Shown here: positions 9,565 to 18,860 of the stretch, piece after piece | Layout of the letters: every line of letters begins with the position of its first letter | Numbering within the stretch: the first letter of the stretch is position 1 | NCBI GenBank assembly: GCA_001970955.1 | Contig: MPUH01000552.1 | Location: forward strand, 1-46,355 | Origin: Stentor coeruleus | Lineage: Eukaryota; Ciliophora; Heterotrichea; Heterotrichida; Stentoridae | Direction of reading: 5' to 3' | DNA length: 46,355 nt | The notes under the pieces: generated by a model | The model's database searches: none | What the model saw: only the letters and a program-made list of their open reading frames with translations | Told to the model about the DNA's origin: nothing | Position numbers and translations under genes: made by a program

Positions 9565-9622
9565 GGTAGTTGGTTGTCGGGATTGTAATCTCGTCCGGTC
9601 CAGGTTTAAGAGTCTTGCTACC
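9565..9622 (+). ncRNA. tRNA-like relic, possibly tRNA-Thr(UGU)-related
   Basis: A GC-richer island in AT-rich DNA. GGTAG at 9565 can pair with CTACC at 9618-9622. GTTGGTT resembles a D-loop. An anticodon-like loop attgtaa is centred on TGT with 4 of 5 stem positions paired (counting G-U). AGGTTTAAGAGTC is B-box-like with a weak T stem. At 58 nt it is too short for a full cloverleaf and the D arm is not intact. I call it a decayed or truncated tRNA-derived sequence, not a working tRNA. Confidence 0.25.
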
Positions 9623-10318
9623 ACTTTCTTTCAGCTGATTTGGGATGGTGCACCTTTCGTTGTTTTCAATAATGTGCTCGTTGACTTTTTCTAGTAATTC
9701 TTTAGAGTTATTTTATTAGTATGATAAAGTATGATTTTGTGATATGCTAATAAAAATACGTTCAGATATTAATGAAGATTATTCCTTAGCATTCGATGAA
9801 GTATTTATAAGCTTCGAAAATATTAAAACTAGATGCATTTATTAGAGTTATTTGTTTAAGCTGCATTTTATAGTAATTCATTATCATAATCAATAGCAAA
9901 TTATTTAATATAATATAAGCACAAACAACATACTTCAGAGACAACCTTCATGCAATTAATTAATTTTATATAAAGAATAGCCAAATACTCTTCTTTTAAA
10001 ACTCATACTATTCTTTCTATAATAAAATCCTCACCAAAATCTTTCCCTTAAATATTATTTTATAATTTTCTTCCTTTTCCACAATAATTCAACTACTTTT
10101 TCTTTTAAATTTCATCATTCCACTTAAAATAAAGACTATTTATTTCCCATAATCACACCAATTATACACTTTAAATATGCTTCAGATTTCTATTTGACTA
10201 AAATGCTTTTTCCTTAATTTCAATAATTTCTTTAAAAAAATCTTAATCTATATAAATTTAGTTAAGACTCACTATTATCATTCATATCCGGTGACATAAA
10301 AAATATGTGATTATAAAT
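9623..10318. other. gene-free interval upstream of the SDR gene
   Basis: AT-rich sequence with nothing recognisable. The last bases before the SDR start form the TA-rich run common to starts in this window. Confidence 0.4.
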
Positions 10319-11236
10319 ATGAGCGAAAACCTCAGATTCGATGGAAGAGTTGTAGTAATTACAGGGGCAGGCAGTGGTCTGGGTCGTGCCTACGCGCTGG
10401 AATTCGCTAAAAGAGGAGCTAAAATTGTAGTAAACGACCTTGGAGGCTCTGTAAAAGGTGAAGGCAAGTCTACCCGAGCAGCAGATGAAGTTGCAGAAAT
10501 GGTCCGCAATGCTGGCTCAGTAGCTGCAGTCAACTACGACTCTGTGGAAAATGGAGATAAAATTATAAAAACTGCAATCGATGCCTTTGGTCGTGTTGAT
10601 ATCGTTATCAACAATGCTGGAATTTTAAGAGATGTGTCTATGCTAAAAATGACGTCATCAGATTGGGACACAATCATAAATGTACATCTAAAAGGCACCT
10701 TCTCAGTCACCAAAGCTGCATGGAAGTATTTTAAAAAACAAGGATATGGGAGAATTGTCAATACTTCTAGTGGCTCAGGGATTTATGGAAATTTTGGACA
10801 AGCTAATTATGGGGCAGCCAAAATGGGAATTCATGGCTTAACTCAGGTTTTAGCTAAGGAAGGGGAGAAGTATAATATAAGAGCAAACTCCATTTGTCCA
10901 GTTGCCGCATCGAGGATGACTCAAGATCTTTTCACTCCTGAGCTGCTTGAACTTTTGGTACCAGAAAAAATTGTCCCGTTTGTTGTGTGCTTATGTCATG
11001 AATCCTGCACTGAAAATGGTGGGCTTTTTGAAGTTGCTGGTGGGTGGTTTACAAGACTCAGATGGCAAAGGGGTCAAGGAGCTTTTTTAAAAGGAAAGTT
11101 CACAGCTGAAGATGTAAAGAAAGAATGGGCAAAAGTCAATTGCTTTAACAGGCAGAATGACTATCCAACTGGCACCCAAGATACTATAGGGAAAATTATA
11201 ACTTTCTCATCAGAAAATGCTAAGCCAAAGCTTTAA
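10319..11236 (+). CDS. (3R)-hydroxyacyl-CoA dehydrogenase, SDR domain of peroxisomal multifunctional enzyme type 2
   Basis: A 305-residue short-chain dehydrogenase very close to the N-terminal domain of HSD17B4/MFE-2. I chose ATG 10319 because upstream in-frame codons include only a GTG and the family starts just before LRFDGRVVxxTG. The NAD-binding motif TGAGSGLGRAYA is at 15-26, DLGG at 40-43 and NNAG at 98-101. The catalytic residues are Ser151, Tyr164 (YGAAK) and Lys168. Family-specific stretches IYGNFGQANY and CHESCTENGGLFEV are present. The enzyme oxidises (3R)-hydroxyacyl-CoA in peroxisomal beta-oxidation. Animal and fungal forms are fused to a hydratase-2 domain; here the protein stops after the SDR. 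It ends in PKL, which resembles a weak type 1 peroxisomal targeting signal. Confidence 0.93.
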   Translation: MSENLRFDGRVVVITGAGSGLGRAYALEFAKRGAKIVVNDLGGSVKGEGKSTRAADEVAEMVRNAGSVAAVNYDSVENGDKIIKTAIDAFGRVDIVINNAGILRDVSMLKMTSSDWDTIINVHLKGTFSVTKAAWKYFKKQGYGRIVNTSSGSGIYGNFGQANYGAAKMGIHGLTQVLAKEGEKYNIRANSICPVAASRMTQDLFTPELLELLVPEKIVPFVVCLCHESCTENGGLFEVAGGWFTRLRWQRGQGAFLKGKFTAEDVKKEWAKVNCFNRQNDYPTGTQDTIGKIITFSSENAKPKL

Positions 11237-11692
11237 TTACTAAGTTATTATCAAAATCTTATTTTCGAACAGATTTAAAATCATCATAAATGTGAGTTTG
11301 TAATTGTTCTATATACTTAAAGTTTTTGATTATCTACTAAAGTTAAATAAAGTTACTAATTAAACGCACTTAAATTTAATTTTAAGATTTATTAGAACTA
11401 GATGATTTTCATAGTATTACTTAAACCTTGTGTTAAAATTTTCATAAAAATTCAATGATAAGCAAATGAATTATATTCAACTTATACTTTAATAAACAAA
11501 ATCATTATCGTTCATACATAAAATCTGATTATTATTGAAGATTATCTGGTTTTAATATTTTTTTTTTGATTTTCAGGTATAAAGATAATAAAAATATATG
11601 TGACAGTATGCAAAATGCATGTAAAAATAAATGATTTTATAATATTAGATGCATACTTGCGTATTATAGAAACAGTAAAGACCTCCTCAGAC
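11237..11692. other. gene-free interval
   Basis: AT-rich 3' flank of the SDR gene with no recognisable feature. Confidence 0.4.
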
Positions 11693-11770
11693 AAGTAAAG
11701 AGTCATATAACTAGCGACAACGAGTGGTTTAATATACCTAATCTGCCTAAAGAAAGAGATCGCAGGACAA
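11693..11770 (+). pseudogene. second WD40-repeat scrap
   Basis: The sequence agtaaagagt..ataactagcgacaacga closely matches the start of the repeat unit at 1351 and 1477. In translation it reads VKS..ITSDN and then jumps to NLPKERD, which resembles the NLLEKRRE end of the unit. The central SGxDDKTVRVW part is missing. This is a short internally deleted relic of the same repeat family about 10 kb away. Confidence 0.5.
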
Positions 11771-12374
11771 ACAAACCTCGATCTGACAAGGTTTAAACCA
11801 TGCCACCTTAACTGCCACCTACTTTAAACTTTACGTGTTATAAAAGGCATTTAGAATTTATATTGTAACTTATGATTTAAATATGAACTGAAAATATATA
11901 GGAGATCCAAAAGGAAGGGAATGAGGATCTCTCGATTTTAGAATCAATTTATAATTTTTCTAGTATATTAACACACTAATAACGATTTTTTAGTTTTAGA
12001 TAAATTTTATGTGATACAATTTTGATTTAAAGAATAAAGTTGATGCAAATACTTTTTAAGATAAATCATTAAGGATAATATGAGAGAGCATATAAGGCCT
12101 GCAAAAATATATAGATTGATTTAGAATGCATTGATTATAAATTAATGCTTATTAATTAAAGCTTTCTAATGCTTAAGATATAAGATTATAAATTTCTAAA
12201 ATAATTTTATTATGAATATTATTATTTTATAGATAAGTTGTTATTATGAAATTTGAGCTTAAATAGTCTAAATATGCTAAGGTTTATTATACAATTTACA
12301 TAGTAGGTAGTCACACTCAGCTTCTGGAATTCATAAGATTTTATTATTATCATCAATTATATTAATTTATATAT
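11771..12374. other. gene-free interval
   Basis: AT-rich sequence upstream of the RAD51-like gene. It ends in a TA-rich run (aatttatatat) directly before the ATG. Confidence 0.4.
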
Positions 12375-13088
12375 ATGTATGGAGAATTATGTCTTTTAAG
12401 CCTTAACACCAGTCGATCCATCCTATCCAAAACTCTAAAATTCCATGAAACTCAAATATCCGACCTTATAGATGAATGTAATCGTTTACTCCTACATCAA
12501 AACCTTGAGTTATCTTTACAAACTCCTCAAATCCTTCATCTAGAAGATGAAAAACAAAGCGAAATCCTTAACGGAGGCCTTTCTTCCCAAAGCATAATCG
12601 AACTTATAGGCTTGCCAGGTTCAGGGAAAACCTTTATAGCCATGAAATGGGCTATATCTTGGGTAGCATCATTTAATACTAGCAATATTTACTATTTAGA
12701 CACTGAAGGAAGTATAAATCTAAGATATTTCAAAGAATTATGCTCAGACAACACACTATTTAGTCGGATTTTCTATACAAGGATTGTTTGTGAAAAGCAG
12801 CTTTTTAACTTTGTTCATAACCTTGCAAGTATATGCAAAGAAAAAGGTCATATGGTTGTTATTGACAGTATAAATTTTTTATTAAAAAGCTTGAACAAAA
12901 ATGATGCATCAAGAGCGAAGATTATACTTAAGTTAGGAATGGAATTATTAGAGCATGCAGGAAGGGAGAATATATGTGTTGTTGTTACGAATGGATTTTC
13001 AAATAACTTGTGTCCAATATTAGGAGAGACTTGGGCTTTGTGTGTGACAAAAAGGGTTTATGTTAAAGATTGCTTTGTGAGTTTGTGA
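12375..13088 (+). CDS. RAD51/RecA-family ATPase, RAD51-paralog-like
   Basis: A 237-residue single-exon gene, ATG 12375 to TGA. Walker A is GLPGSGKT at about 79-86, preceded by LNGGLSSQSIIELIG as in RAD51 paralogs, which have a 'GGL..G.itEi.G.pGSGKT' pattern. YLDTEG at about 110-115 is the usual strand after Walker A. MVVIDSI at about 164-170 is Walker B. LGETWAL near the C-terminus corresponds to the 'LG.tW' motif. The protein is shorter than typical RAD51 paralogs (about 330 residues), mostly because the N-terminal domain is short and the C-terminal strands after LGxTW are few. It should act in homologous recombination. RAD51D or XRCC3 are the nearest guesses; RAD51 itself is excluded by length and sequence. 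Confidence 0.8.
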   Translation: MYGELCLLSLNTSRSILSKTLKFHETQISDLIDECNRLLLHQNLELSLQTPQILHLEDEKQSEILNGGLSSQSIIELIGLPGSGKTFIAMKWAISWVASFNTSNIYYLDTEGSINLRYFKELCSDNTLFSRIFYTRIVCEKQLFNFVHNLASICKEKGHMVVIDSINFLLKSLNKNDASRAKIILKLGMELLEHAGRENICVVVTNGFSNNLCPILGETWALCVTKRVYVKDCFVSL

Positions 13089-13227
13089 TATATTTAGGTA
13101 GTGATAATTTTTTTGTGTTTATATTTGCTTGCTTATGAAAAGATTATTTCCAAGGATCTCCTCTTACACCTTTGCAAATTGCTTAAAATAAATTCAAATA
13201 TCTAATCTATAAATCTATTAAATGCCT

Positions 13228-15459
13228 TTAAAGCTTTTTTAAACCCAAAAACCCTTCACAGCTTTCTCCACTATAAGTAACTGAGATCCTAGCTCTTGTA
13301 GGCAGTGATAAAAACTCTGCACAAGTGCACCCTACAACATTTCCTGAAGAGTGCTTACCAAGTATTTTCCCTCCCATATTCCCTTCCGAAATGACAATCT
13401 CCCCATTTACTAGAAGTTGCACAACAGCTTTTTTTCTTGAAAAAACTCCAAACATGACAAAATAAAGCCCTGGCGATAAAGATAATATCGACGTTTTATC
13501 TTTTTCCCATATAAAATTCTCAGGACATGTGTTTATTGTTTGTATCTCCCATGGAATACAGCCAGTCTTCAGTTCTCCACTCTTCCAAAGCCAACGAGCT
13601 ACACAATTTTCTGAGCATAAGGCATCATTTATACAGCTTTGTTCCTTTAGTTTATCAGCCAACTCGTCAACACTGATTTTTGTATCAAGTTCTCCATGAA
13701 GATCTTCAAGCGCATGATTTACATCATCAATATTTGCTTTAATATCTAATAATGTGCATATATCTTTGATGCTAGCTTTAAGAAGGATTTCTTTGCCTAG
13801 TTTTTCTATTTCTTCGTGGAGTTTTAGAGCTTGCATTTCCCAGTCATTCTTTTTTATTGAACTTGATTTGAAGTCTTCTATGCAATTTTGTACATACTGT
13901 AAATCTTCGGTACGAGCTTTAATATTCCCTGTTATAATTTCAACTTCTCTTTCATTGCGCATGAGGATTTCTTTTGTGCTTATGGACATGTCTTTAAGCT
14001 TATTTTCTAGTTGGTCGTACTTGAAGTCAAGTTCTTCTCTTATTGCTTTGATTTCTTGAATACTTTGCCTAGACTTAGATTCTTCATATTTCACTCTTTT
14101 ATTATCATCGAGTTCTCTTTGGATTTTATCAATGTCATACCTTAATGCTCTAGCATCTTCAGTTTTAGCTTTATCCATAGACTTTGCCAACTCTTCCAGC
14201 TCGACCCTGTGCCTTTCATTTGTAGTTTTTAGTAAATCTTTTATCGAGTCCTGATCACCTTCAAAAGTTCTCATCTTGCCATCCAGAAATCCCAATTGCT
14301 CTAAAACTGCATTTTCAAGCCTTTTCATATCTTGTTTGATCGCAGACTGGTGCCCTTGTACCAAGTTACTTATCTCATTTTTAGTACTCAAAACCAAATA
14401 GTTCAATTCTTCCGTGTCACTTTTTTTCAATATCATCTCACTGAGTTTTTCAACATCTCTAAATTCAGCTTTTTTCTCCATAGCATTTGTCAGGGCAAGC
14501 TTCTGCATTTCGGTTTCAGACTTCAAGTCATTTATATAGTTTCCTAACAATATCGACTGCTGCTGAAGTTTGATCTCAAACTCTTTTTTCAAAGAATTCA
14601 CTGCACTATACAAACTTTCAAGGTCTGTCTGGTCTGATTTCTTACCCAGCTCAATACTTAATAGCCTCTCTACATGTGCTGTATCAGCTTTTTTATCAAC
14701 TTCAGCTGCTAGCATATTAAAAGAAGCTACACCAACTTTACTTTCTATAGCAGAAGAAAGCCCGTTTACCAAACTCACATTAGCTTTTTCACTGAGCATT
14801 TCTTCAACATCAGCTTTGTTAGCTTTTTTGTGCATCGCATTAGCCACACTGGTTTTTGTTGCTTTTTCATTAAGCGCTGCGTTCATTTCTGCGATTTCAG
14901 CTTTGCCTTCAACTATTCTCTGAAGAGCTCCGAACTCTCTTGCTGTTATACATTGTTGTAAAGAAGTAGATACTTGCATTTTGAGTTCTTCAAAACTGTT
15001 ACGCAAGCTTCTGAACTCGTTTTGCATTTCTTTTACATCTACTTTGAATTCTATGGCCGTGCGGAATTCCTCAACACTAACTTTGCCTTGGAGTAAATGC
15101 AGAAGGTCATTACGTGTAACCCGGTCATCTAGAAATGAGCGGATTTCTTCGTAATTAACTTTGTTATCAAGAGAACAACGAGTTTCAGAGATAGCACGAG
15201 AAAGGTCAGCGAGGTTTGCTTTCATGGCTAAGGCTGAAACAACTTCGCTTTTCATTGCAAAATCAGATTGACTGTATTCGAGTTCTTTGATCGATGAGTT
15301 TTGGAATTTAGCCAAATCAGTCAGAGCTTTTATACTAAGCCGGACTATATCTTGTACACTACGCCACTCTGGTAAACTGTTTAGCAAGTCTTCAACTATA
15401 GCAGTTCCTTGTACTTCATGCTCGGAACTACGTGATAAAGGCATATCCCTATTATTCAT
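13228..15459 (-). CDS. long coiled-coil protein with C-terminal C1q/TNF-like beta domain
   Basis: 743 residues, ATG 15459 to TAA 13228. Residues about 30-300 consist of repeated units of roughly 20 residues with the pattern 'K(A/V)...(D/E)(L/V)...L..K', for example KANLADLSRAISE, KATKTSVANAMHKK and KANKADVEEML. This suggests a regular helical rod. Residues about 300-600 are conventional coiled coil. The last 130 residues change character: SLSPGLYFVMFGVFSRKK, VQLLVNGEIVISEG, SSGNVVGCTCAEFLSLP and ISVTYSG, then EGFLGLKKL. The alternating strands fit a C1q/TNF-like jelly roll. The combination resembles ciliary or cytoskeletal proteins, but I cannot name an orthologue. It converges on the RAD51-like gene 139 bp away. 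Confidence 0.75.
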   Translation of the reverse strand: MNNRDMPLSRSSEHEVQGTAIVEDLLNSLPEWRSVQDIVRLSIKALTDLAKFQNSSIKELEYSQSDFAMKSEVVSALAMKANLADLSRAISETRCSLDNKVNYEEIRSFLDDRVTRNDLLHLLQGKVSVEEFRTAIEFKVDVKEMQNEFRSLRNSFEELKMQVSTSLQQCITAREFGALQRIVEGKAEIAEMNAALNEKATKTSVANAMHKKANKADVEEMLSEKANVSLVNGLSSAIESKVGVASFNMLAAEVDKKADTAHVERLLSIELGKKSDQTDLESLYSAVNSLKKEFEIKLQQQSILLGNYINDLKSETEMQKLALTNAMEKKAEFRDVEKLSEMILKKSDTEELNYLVLSTKNEISNLVQGHQSAIKQDMKRLENAVLEQLGFLDGKMRTFEGDQDSIKDLLKTTNERHRVELEELAKSMDKAKTEDARALRYDIDKIQRELDDNKRVKYEESKSRQSIQEIKAIREELDFKYDQLENKLKDMSISTKEILMRNEREVEIITGNIKARTEDLQYVQNCIEDFKSSSIKKNDWEMQALKLHEEIEKLGKEILLKASIKDICTLLDIKANIDDVNHALEDLHGELDTKISVDELADKLKEQSCINDALCSENCVARWLWKSGELKTGCIPWEIQTINTCPENFIWEKDKTSILSLSPGLYFVMFGVFSRKKAVVQLLVNGEIVISEGNMGGKILGKHSSGNVVGCTCAEFLSLPTRARISVTYSGESCEGFLGLKKL

Positions 15460-16146
15460 TTTAATTATATTTAAAATTTTAGATGAGTTTTAGGAATTTT
15501 GTTGAAGGTTTCTATATTGTGAAAGTATCATGCATTATCGATGCTTAAACATTTTATAGTGTTAGTCAAAAATAAATTAGAGCTTCACTGTGCAGTTTGA
15601 TTAAATATTTATAAATGATTTCTCAGAGATGATATTAAAGTTAGTAGTGAGAAAAAATTTCCCTAGAAGTTCTTCGTTTGAGGAAAATATGTGTAGTTTA
15701 ATGTAATATTGATAGACAAATATAAAAAGTTTATAAATATTACTCTATAACTTTGTGAAATTTTTATAATTATTCATGCCTTCAAGGTAATAAAATGTAT
15801 CTATCAAAATGATAAGAAAATATAGAGAAGTTCCTATTCAAAAACCTAAAGTTCTAAAATGCTATAATTCCTAAAAAAAGTAAAGATTTCACTCTAGAAA
15901 ATATGAAGTCTGAAATTGATATTCGTAGTGAGTCTATCTATACCTTCAGTGTCAGAATACTAAGACCTACATAATAAAAGGATCGGTCAGCCATTCGATA
16001 AATTCCTGCTATTACCTTTGATTTATATAAAAAAAAGATTGAAATTACTTTTTAATATAAAATATATGCTTTGATAGTAAATATTCATTAATAAATAGTT
16101 ATTAATACTAATGACTCTATTACTTGAAGCTGGTATATATTAATAA
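15460..16146. other. intergenic interval with a weak coding trace
   Basis: Mostly AT-rich. At 15809-15974 (+) two frames joined by one frame change read MIRKYREVPIQKPKVL and then FTLENMKSEIDIRSESIYTF, ending in TAA. This could be a decayed short gene or chance. Nothing else was seen. Confidence 0.25.
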
Positions 16147-17515
16147 ATGAAATTTTCTTCAGCTCCAGCATATTCAATAAAAGGCAAACCCAATCCAGAG
16201 ACTATAACTTTGGAAAAACTTACACCTGGCCCAGGAACTTATAATATCAGATCTGACAATATAGAAGTTAGTTCTTCGGTAATTTTTACTGATTCTAAAC
16301 GCCAAGAACTATTTAAGGTCAAGGATGTTCCTGGACCAGGCCAATATAATCTTAATGGCTCTCTTTTTGGAAGTAAATCAACATCACAATTAAAATCGCA
16401 AGCCTATCAAGAGAAACCCGAAAAGCCCCAAATAGTTCAGCCAGGGCCAGGATCATACAATCCTAACCCAATCAGATCAGTGTATTCATATTCATTAGGT
16501 AACAAAACTTACTCATTAGATAAAATTGACAGGAATTTTCTAGGTCCAGGGTCTTATTCACCAAGAGAGGAACTTGGTATTAATCCAAAACTTGCAACAT
16601 TCAGTAAAAGCAAACGTTTTAAGGAACTCAAATATCAAGTTCCAGGTCCAGGAGCTTATGAAAAAGTAGAACAAAAAGAACCAGCGACTAAATTTGCTAT
16701 GTCTGCAAGGAACACTTTTAAATTAGAAGTTTCTCCAGGTCCAGGGGAATATGAAATATCACGTAGACTTGGAGGTGTTCAGATGAGCTTTAAGACCAGA
16801 AAACCTTTGATAAAATATAATAATGTCCCTGGGCCTGGAACTTATGATGTTAAGGAAATCAAAGATTCACCTGGATATAAGCTAGGCACATCAGGCAGAT
16901 CAAAAGTAGAATTGCCTGTTGATACACCAGGACCAGGGGAATACGAAGCTGTGATATCTAAAAATGTTGTGGGGAAAAGCTTTGGTAAAGGAGAAAGACA
17001 GAATATATTCGCAGATAGCTTTACTTGGTCAAGAATTTTATAGAAATTCACAAGATTGATGACAAAAATATNTATTCGCAGATAGCTTTACTCCAGGTCC
17101 AGGAGCCTACGACCCGAAGCAAGCGAATATTGGTGAAGGTCAAAAAGTTGCAATCCAAGACAGGAATATAAAACATCACATAAATGAAAATCCAGGTCCA
17201 GCATACTATCACCCAAAACCTGAGCAAGTGCTAACAAATCATAGCTCCCTCAAATTCCCCAAAAGCCCTAGATGGGAAAAATCAGGACTTCCTTCTTTCA
17301 TGGGTAAAAATAACAACCCAGGTCCCGGAGCCTATGAAAACTCAGTCACTTCCAAAAAGACAAGTGGATGGACTTTTACTAAAGACCTAAAGCACAAAAT
17401 AAAAGAAGATGATGAACCTGGACCCGGACACTATAATATCCCATCCACAATCCCTGACGTAGCAAAATATTTAGTTCCAGAAAAAAGCACTGACAAGTTT
17501 ATAATCTTCGAGTAA
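16147..17515 (+). CDS. SHIPPO-repeat (PGPGxY) microtubule-associated protein; model broken by an assembly join
   Basis: Starts at ATG 16147. It carries about twelve PGPGxY repeats roughly 30 residues apart (TPGPGTY, VPGPGQY, QPGPGSY, VPGPGAY, SPGPGEY and others), the signature of SHIPPO/ODF3 (CIMAP)-type proteins that associate with ciliary or cytoskeletal microtubules. As given, the frame stops with TAG at 17041-17043. This is not a real end: 20 bp at 17006-17025 recur at 17073-17092 just after an N, and the reading picks up as TPGPGAYDP and runs to TAA at 17515. Skipping 17026-17092 gives 434 codons (433 residues). The intervening 46 bp look like the stray end of a contig. Its stop lies 3 nt from that of the convergent gene. 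Confidence 0.85.
17006..17092. repeat. 20-bp duplication around a single N (assembly join)
   Basis: tattcgcagatagctttact occurs at 17006-17025 and again at 17073-17092, with N at 17072. The duplicated overlap and the frame-breaking 67-nt offset indicate two contigs laid end to end rather than merged. Confidence 0.85.
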
Positions 17516-17518
17516 TTA

Positions 17519-18064
17519 TTAAATGGCTCGGATTTTAATATACATTCTTTTCATATTCTTTATCAGCTCACGTATACTATTCCTATTCAAAGGGGGTTCT
17601 TTTTTCCTCACAATATATCGAAACCTACTTTTGGGTTTGCTATTATATTCGTTAATCCTACTGATTTTATCTACAATTTCAGTCATTTCATTTTCGGTCT
17701 TTAGAAGTTGTTCATTTATTATATCGTTTTTAAATGAATCATCGTTGCATTGACTGATAATTTTTTCTATTTCCCCCATCATATAGTTTTTGTCTTTGAT
17801 TTTTGGTTCTATAAGGCTGTGATTGATTGATATAACTGATTGATTTTGAAGGAGGTTGTTAAAAGACTTTGATTCTTTATAAAGCTTGGAATTCAGCTTG
17901 GTTAGTTTAGGTAAGCTAACAACATGATGTCTGTTTAAGCTTCTAAGAGAGTTTTTCGGCTTTGGGTTTAAGAAGTTACTAGCCAAGTCCTCTTGAAGCT
18001 CAGGTTGAGCAGTAGGCAATATTTTTATATCGTTTTTAAGAAATAGCTTCCTTTTCTTGTCCAT
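17519..18064 (-). CDS. small basic protein, unrecognised
   Basis: 181 residues, ATG 18064 (MDKKRKLFLKND) to TAA 17519. It is rich in Lys, Asn, Ser and Ile, with a predicted helix around residues 95-135 (MGEIEKIISQ, NEQLLKTENEMTEIVDKI) and a basic tail (IRELIKNMKRMYIKIR). It has no membrane segment and no motif I know. It converges on the SHIPPO-repeat gene with only 3 nt between the two stop codons. A role beside microtubules would be guesswork. Confidence 0.6.
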   Translation of the reverse strand: MDKKRKLFLKNDIKILPTAQPELQEDLASNFLNPKPKNSLRSLNRHHVVSLPKLTKLNSKLYKESKSFNNLLQNQSVISINHSLIEPKIKDKNYMMGEIEKIISQCNDDSFKNDIINEQLLKTENEMTEIVDKISRINEYNSKPKSRFRYIVRKKEPPLNRNSIRELIKNMKRMYIKIRAI

Positions 18065-18197
18065 GATAATATAATAAGCTAATACTTGAAAATAACTTAG
18101 TAATATATAAACACTAAAACTATTATATAGAACAAAATATTTTCACATAGACATCAAAGCTCAAATTAGAAAATCGGTGCAGGGAGATTTTTCGACT
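18065..18197. promoter_or_regulatory. upstream flank of the small basic protein gene
   Basis: TA-rich run (ttattatattatc on the minus strand) directly before ATG 18064. It presumably contains the start region, but no defined element is visible. Confidence 0.25.
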
Positions 18198-18860
18198 ATG
18201 GATTTAGAGAATTTCCTTAAGGATGATAAGGAAAAAGCAAGGGCTTTTCTTATTCCTAAAGAAGAAAACAAATAAATTCTGAAAGATTATGAGAGGATTA
18301 ATTTTGTTAGCATGCAAGATCAATATATATGAACTGTGCTTCATTATACTGCAGTTTTATGATTCGATATGGCTATGCAGTTAGAAGTTGGTACTATTAC
18401 TAAGGAATTTAAATATAGGACACCTATGCATATTTTTAGCACTATATAATTTCTGAGCGGCAAGATTTTCTTATAATAAATGGACTACTGACTTGATAAA
18501 ATGTTGAAAGAAAGTAATAATGAAAGTCAAGCTACTAATAGATAGCAACTAAAACAGATCTGCAAAAAGAGTTTCAGTTTTCTAATTGAATACTTCTAAA
18601 GCATTTAATACTGATGGGATTAAGGAATGACCTCCTAAAGAAAAGTAAAACCACAAGAAGAAATTTCTAATAACCCAGAAATATTATTTGAAATTATATT
18701 TAAAAAAATTGAAGATAGACAGCAGTTCTAGTTCTAAGAATGGAAGCATAATTACTTGGCGAATGCAGCAATATTTAAAAAGAATCCCATTTTCAAGAGC
18801 TGCTCGCATTATCAAAATCCCTGATGCATTAACAGATCTTATACTATGAGAATTTTGTAA
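18198..18860 (+). pseudogene. possible ankyrin-repeat relic with many in-frame stops
   Basis: One frame from ATG 18198 (MDLENFLKDDKEKARAFLIP) holds 221 codons with 16 internal stops (TAA, TAG and TGA). Between stops the text is protein-like. TVLHYTAVL followed 29 residues later by RTPMHI resembles the TPLHxAA core of ankyrin repeats, whose usual spacing is 33. Many stops sit where Gln or Trp/Gly would fit, as expected from C-to-T or G-to-A changes. The stop density is not far below chance for AT-rich DNA, so confidence is limited. Confidence 0.35.

Noticed and set aside
10307..10318. GTG start giving four extra residues to the SDR
   Set aside because: GTG starts are not expected for eukaryotic nuclear genes, and the ATG at 10319 fits the family N-terminus.
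13078..13097. A further intron at the 3' end of the RAD51-like gene (gtgatatatttag or gtttgtgatatatttag)
   Set aside because: Lengths of 13 or 17 nt break the 15-nt rule, and no conserved continuation follows.
13754..14923. Several plus-strand frames of 70-117 codons inside the coiled-coil gene
   Set aside because: They are antisense to a continuous 743-codon gene and are rich in Ser/Phe/Leu, as expected for the complement of Lys/Glu-rich coiled coil.
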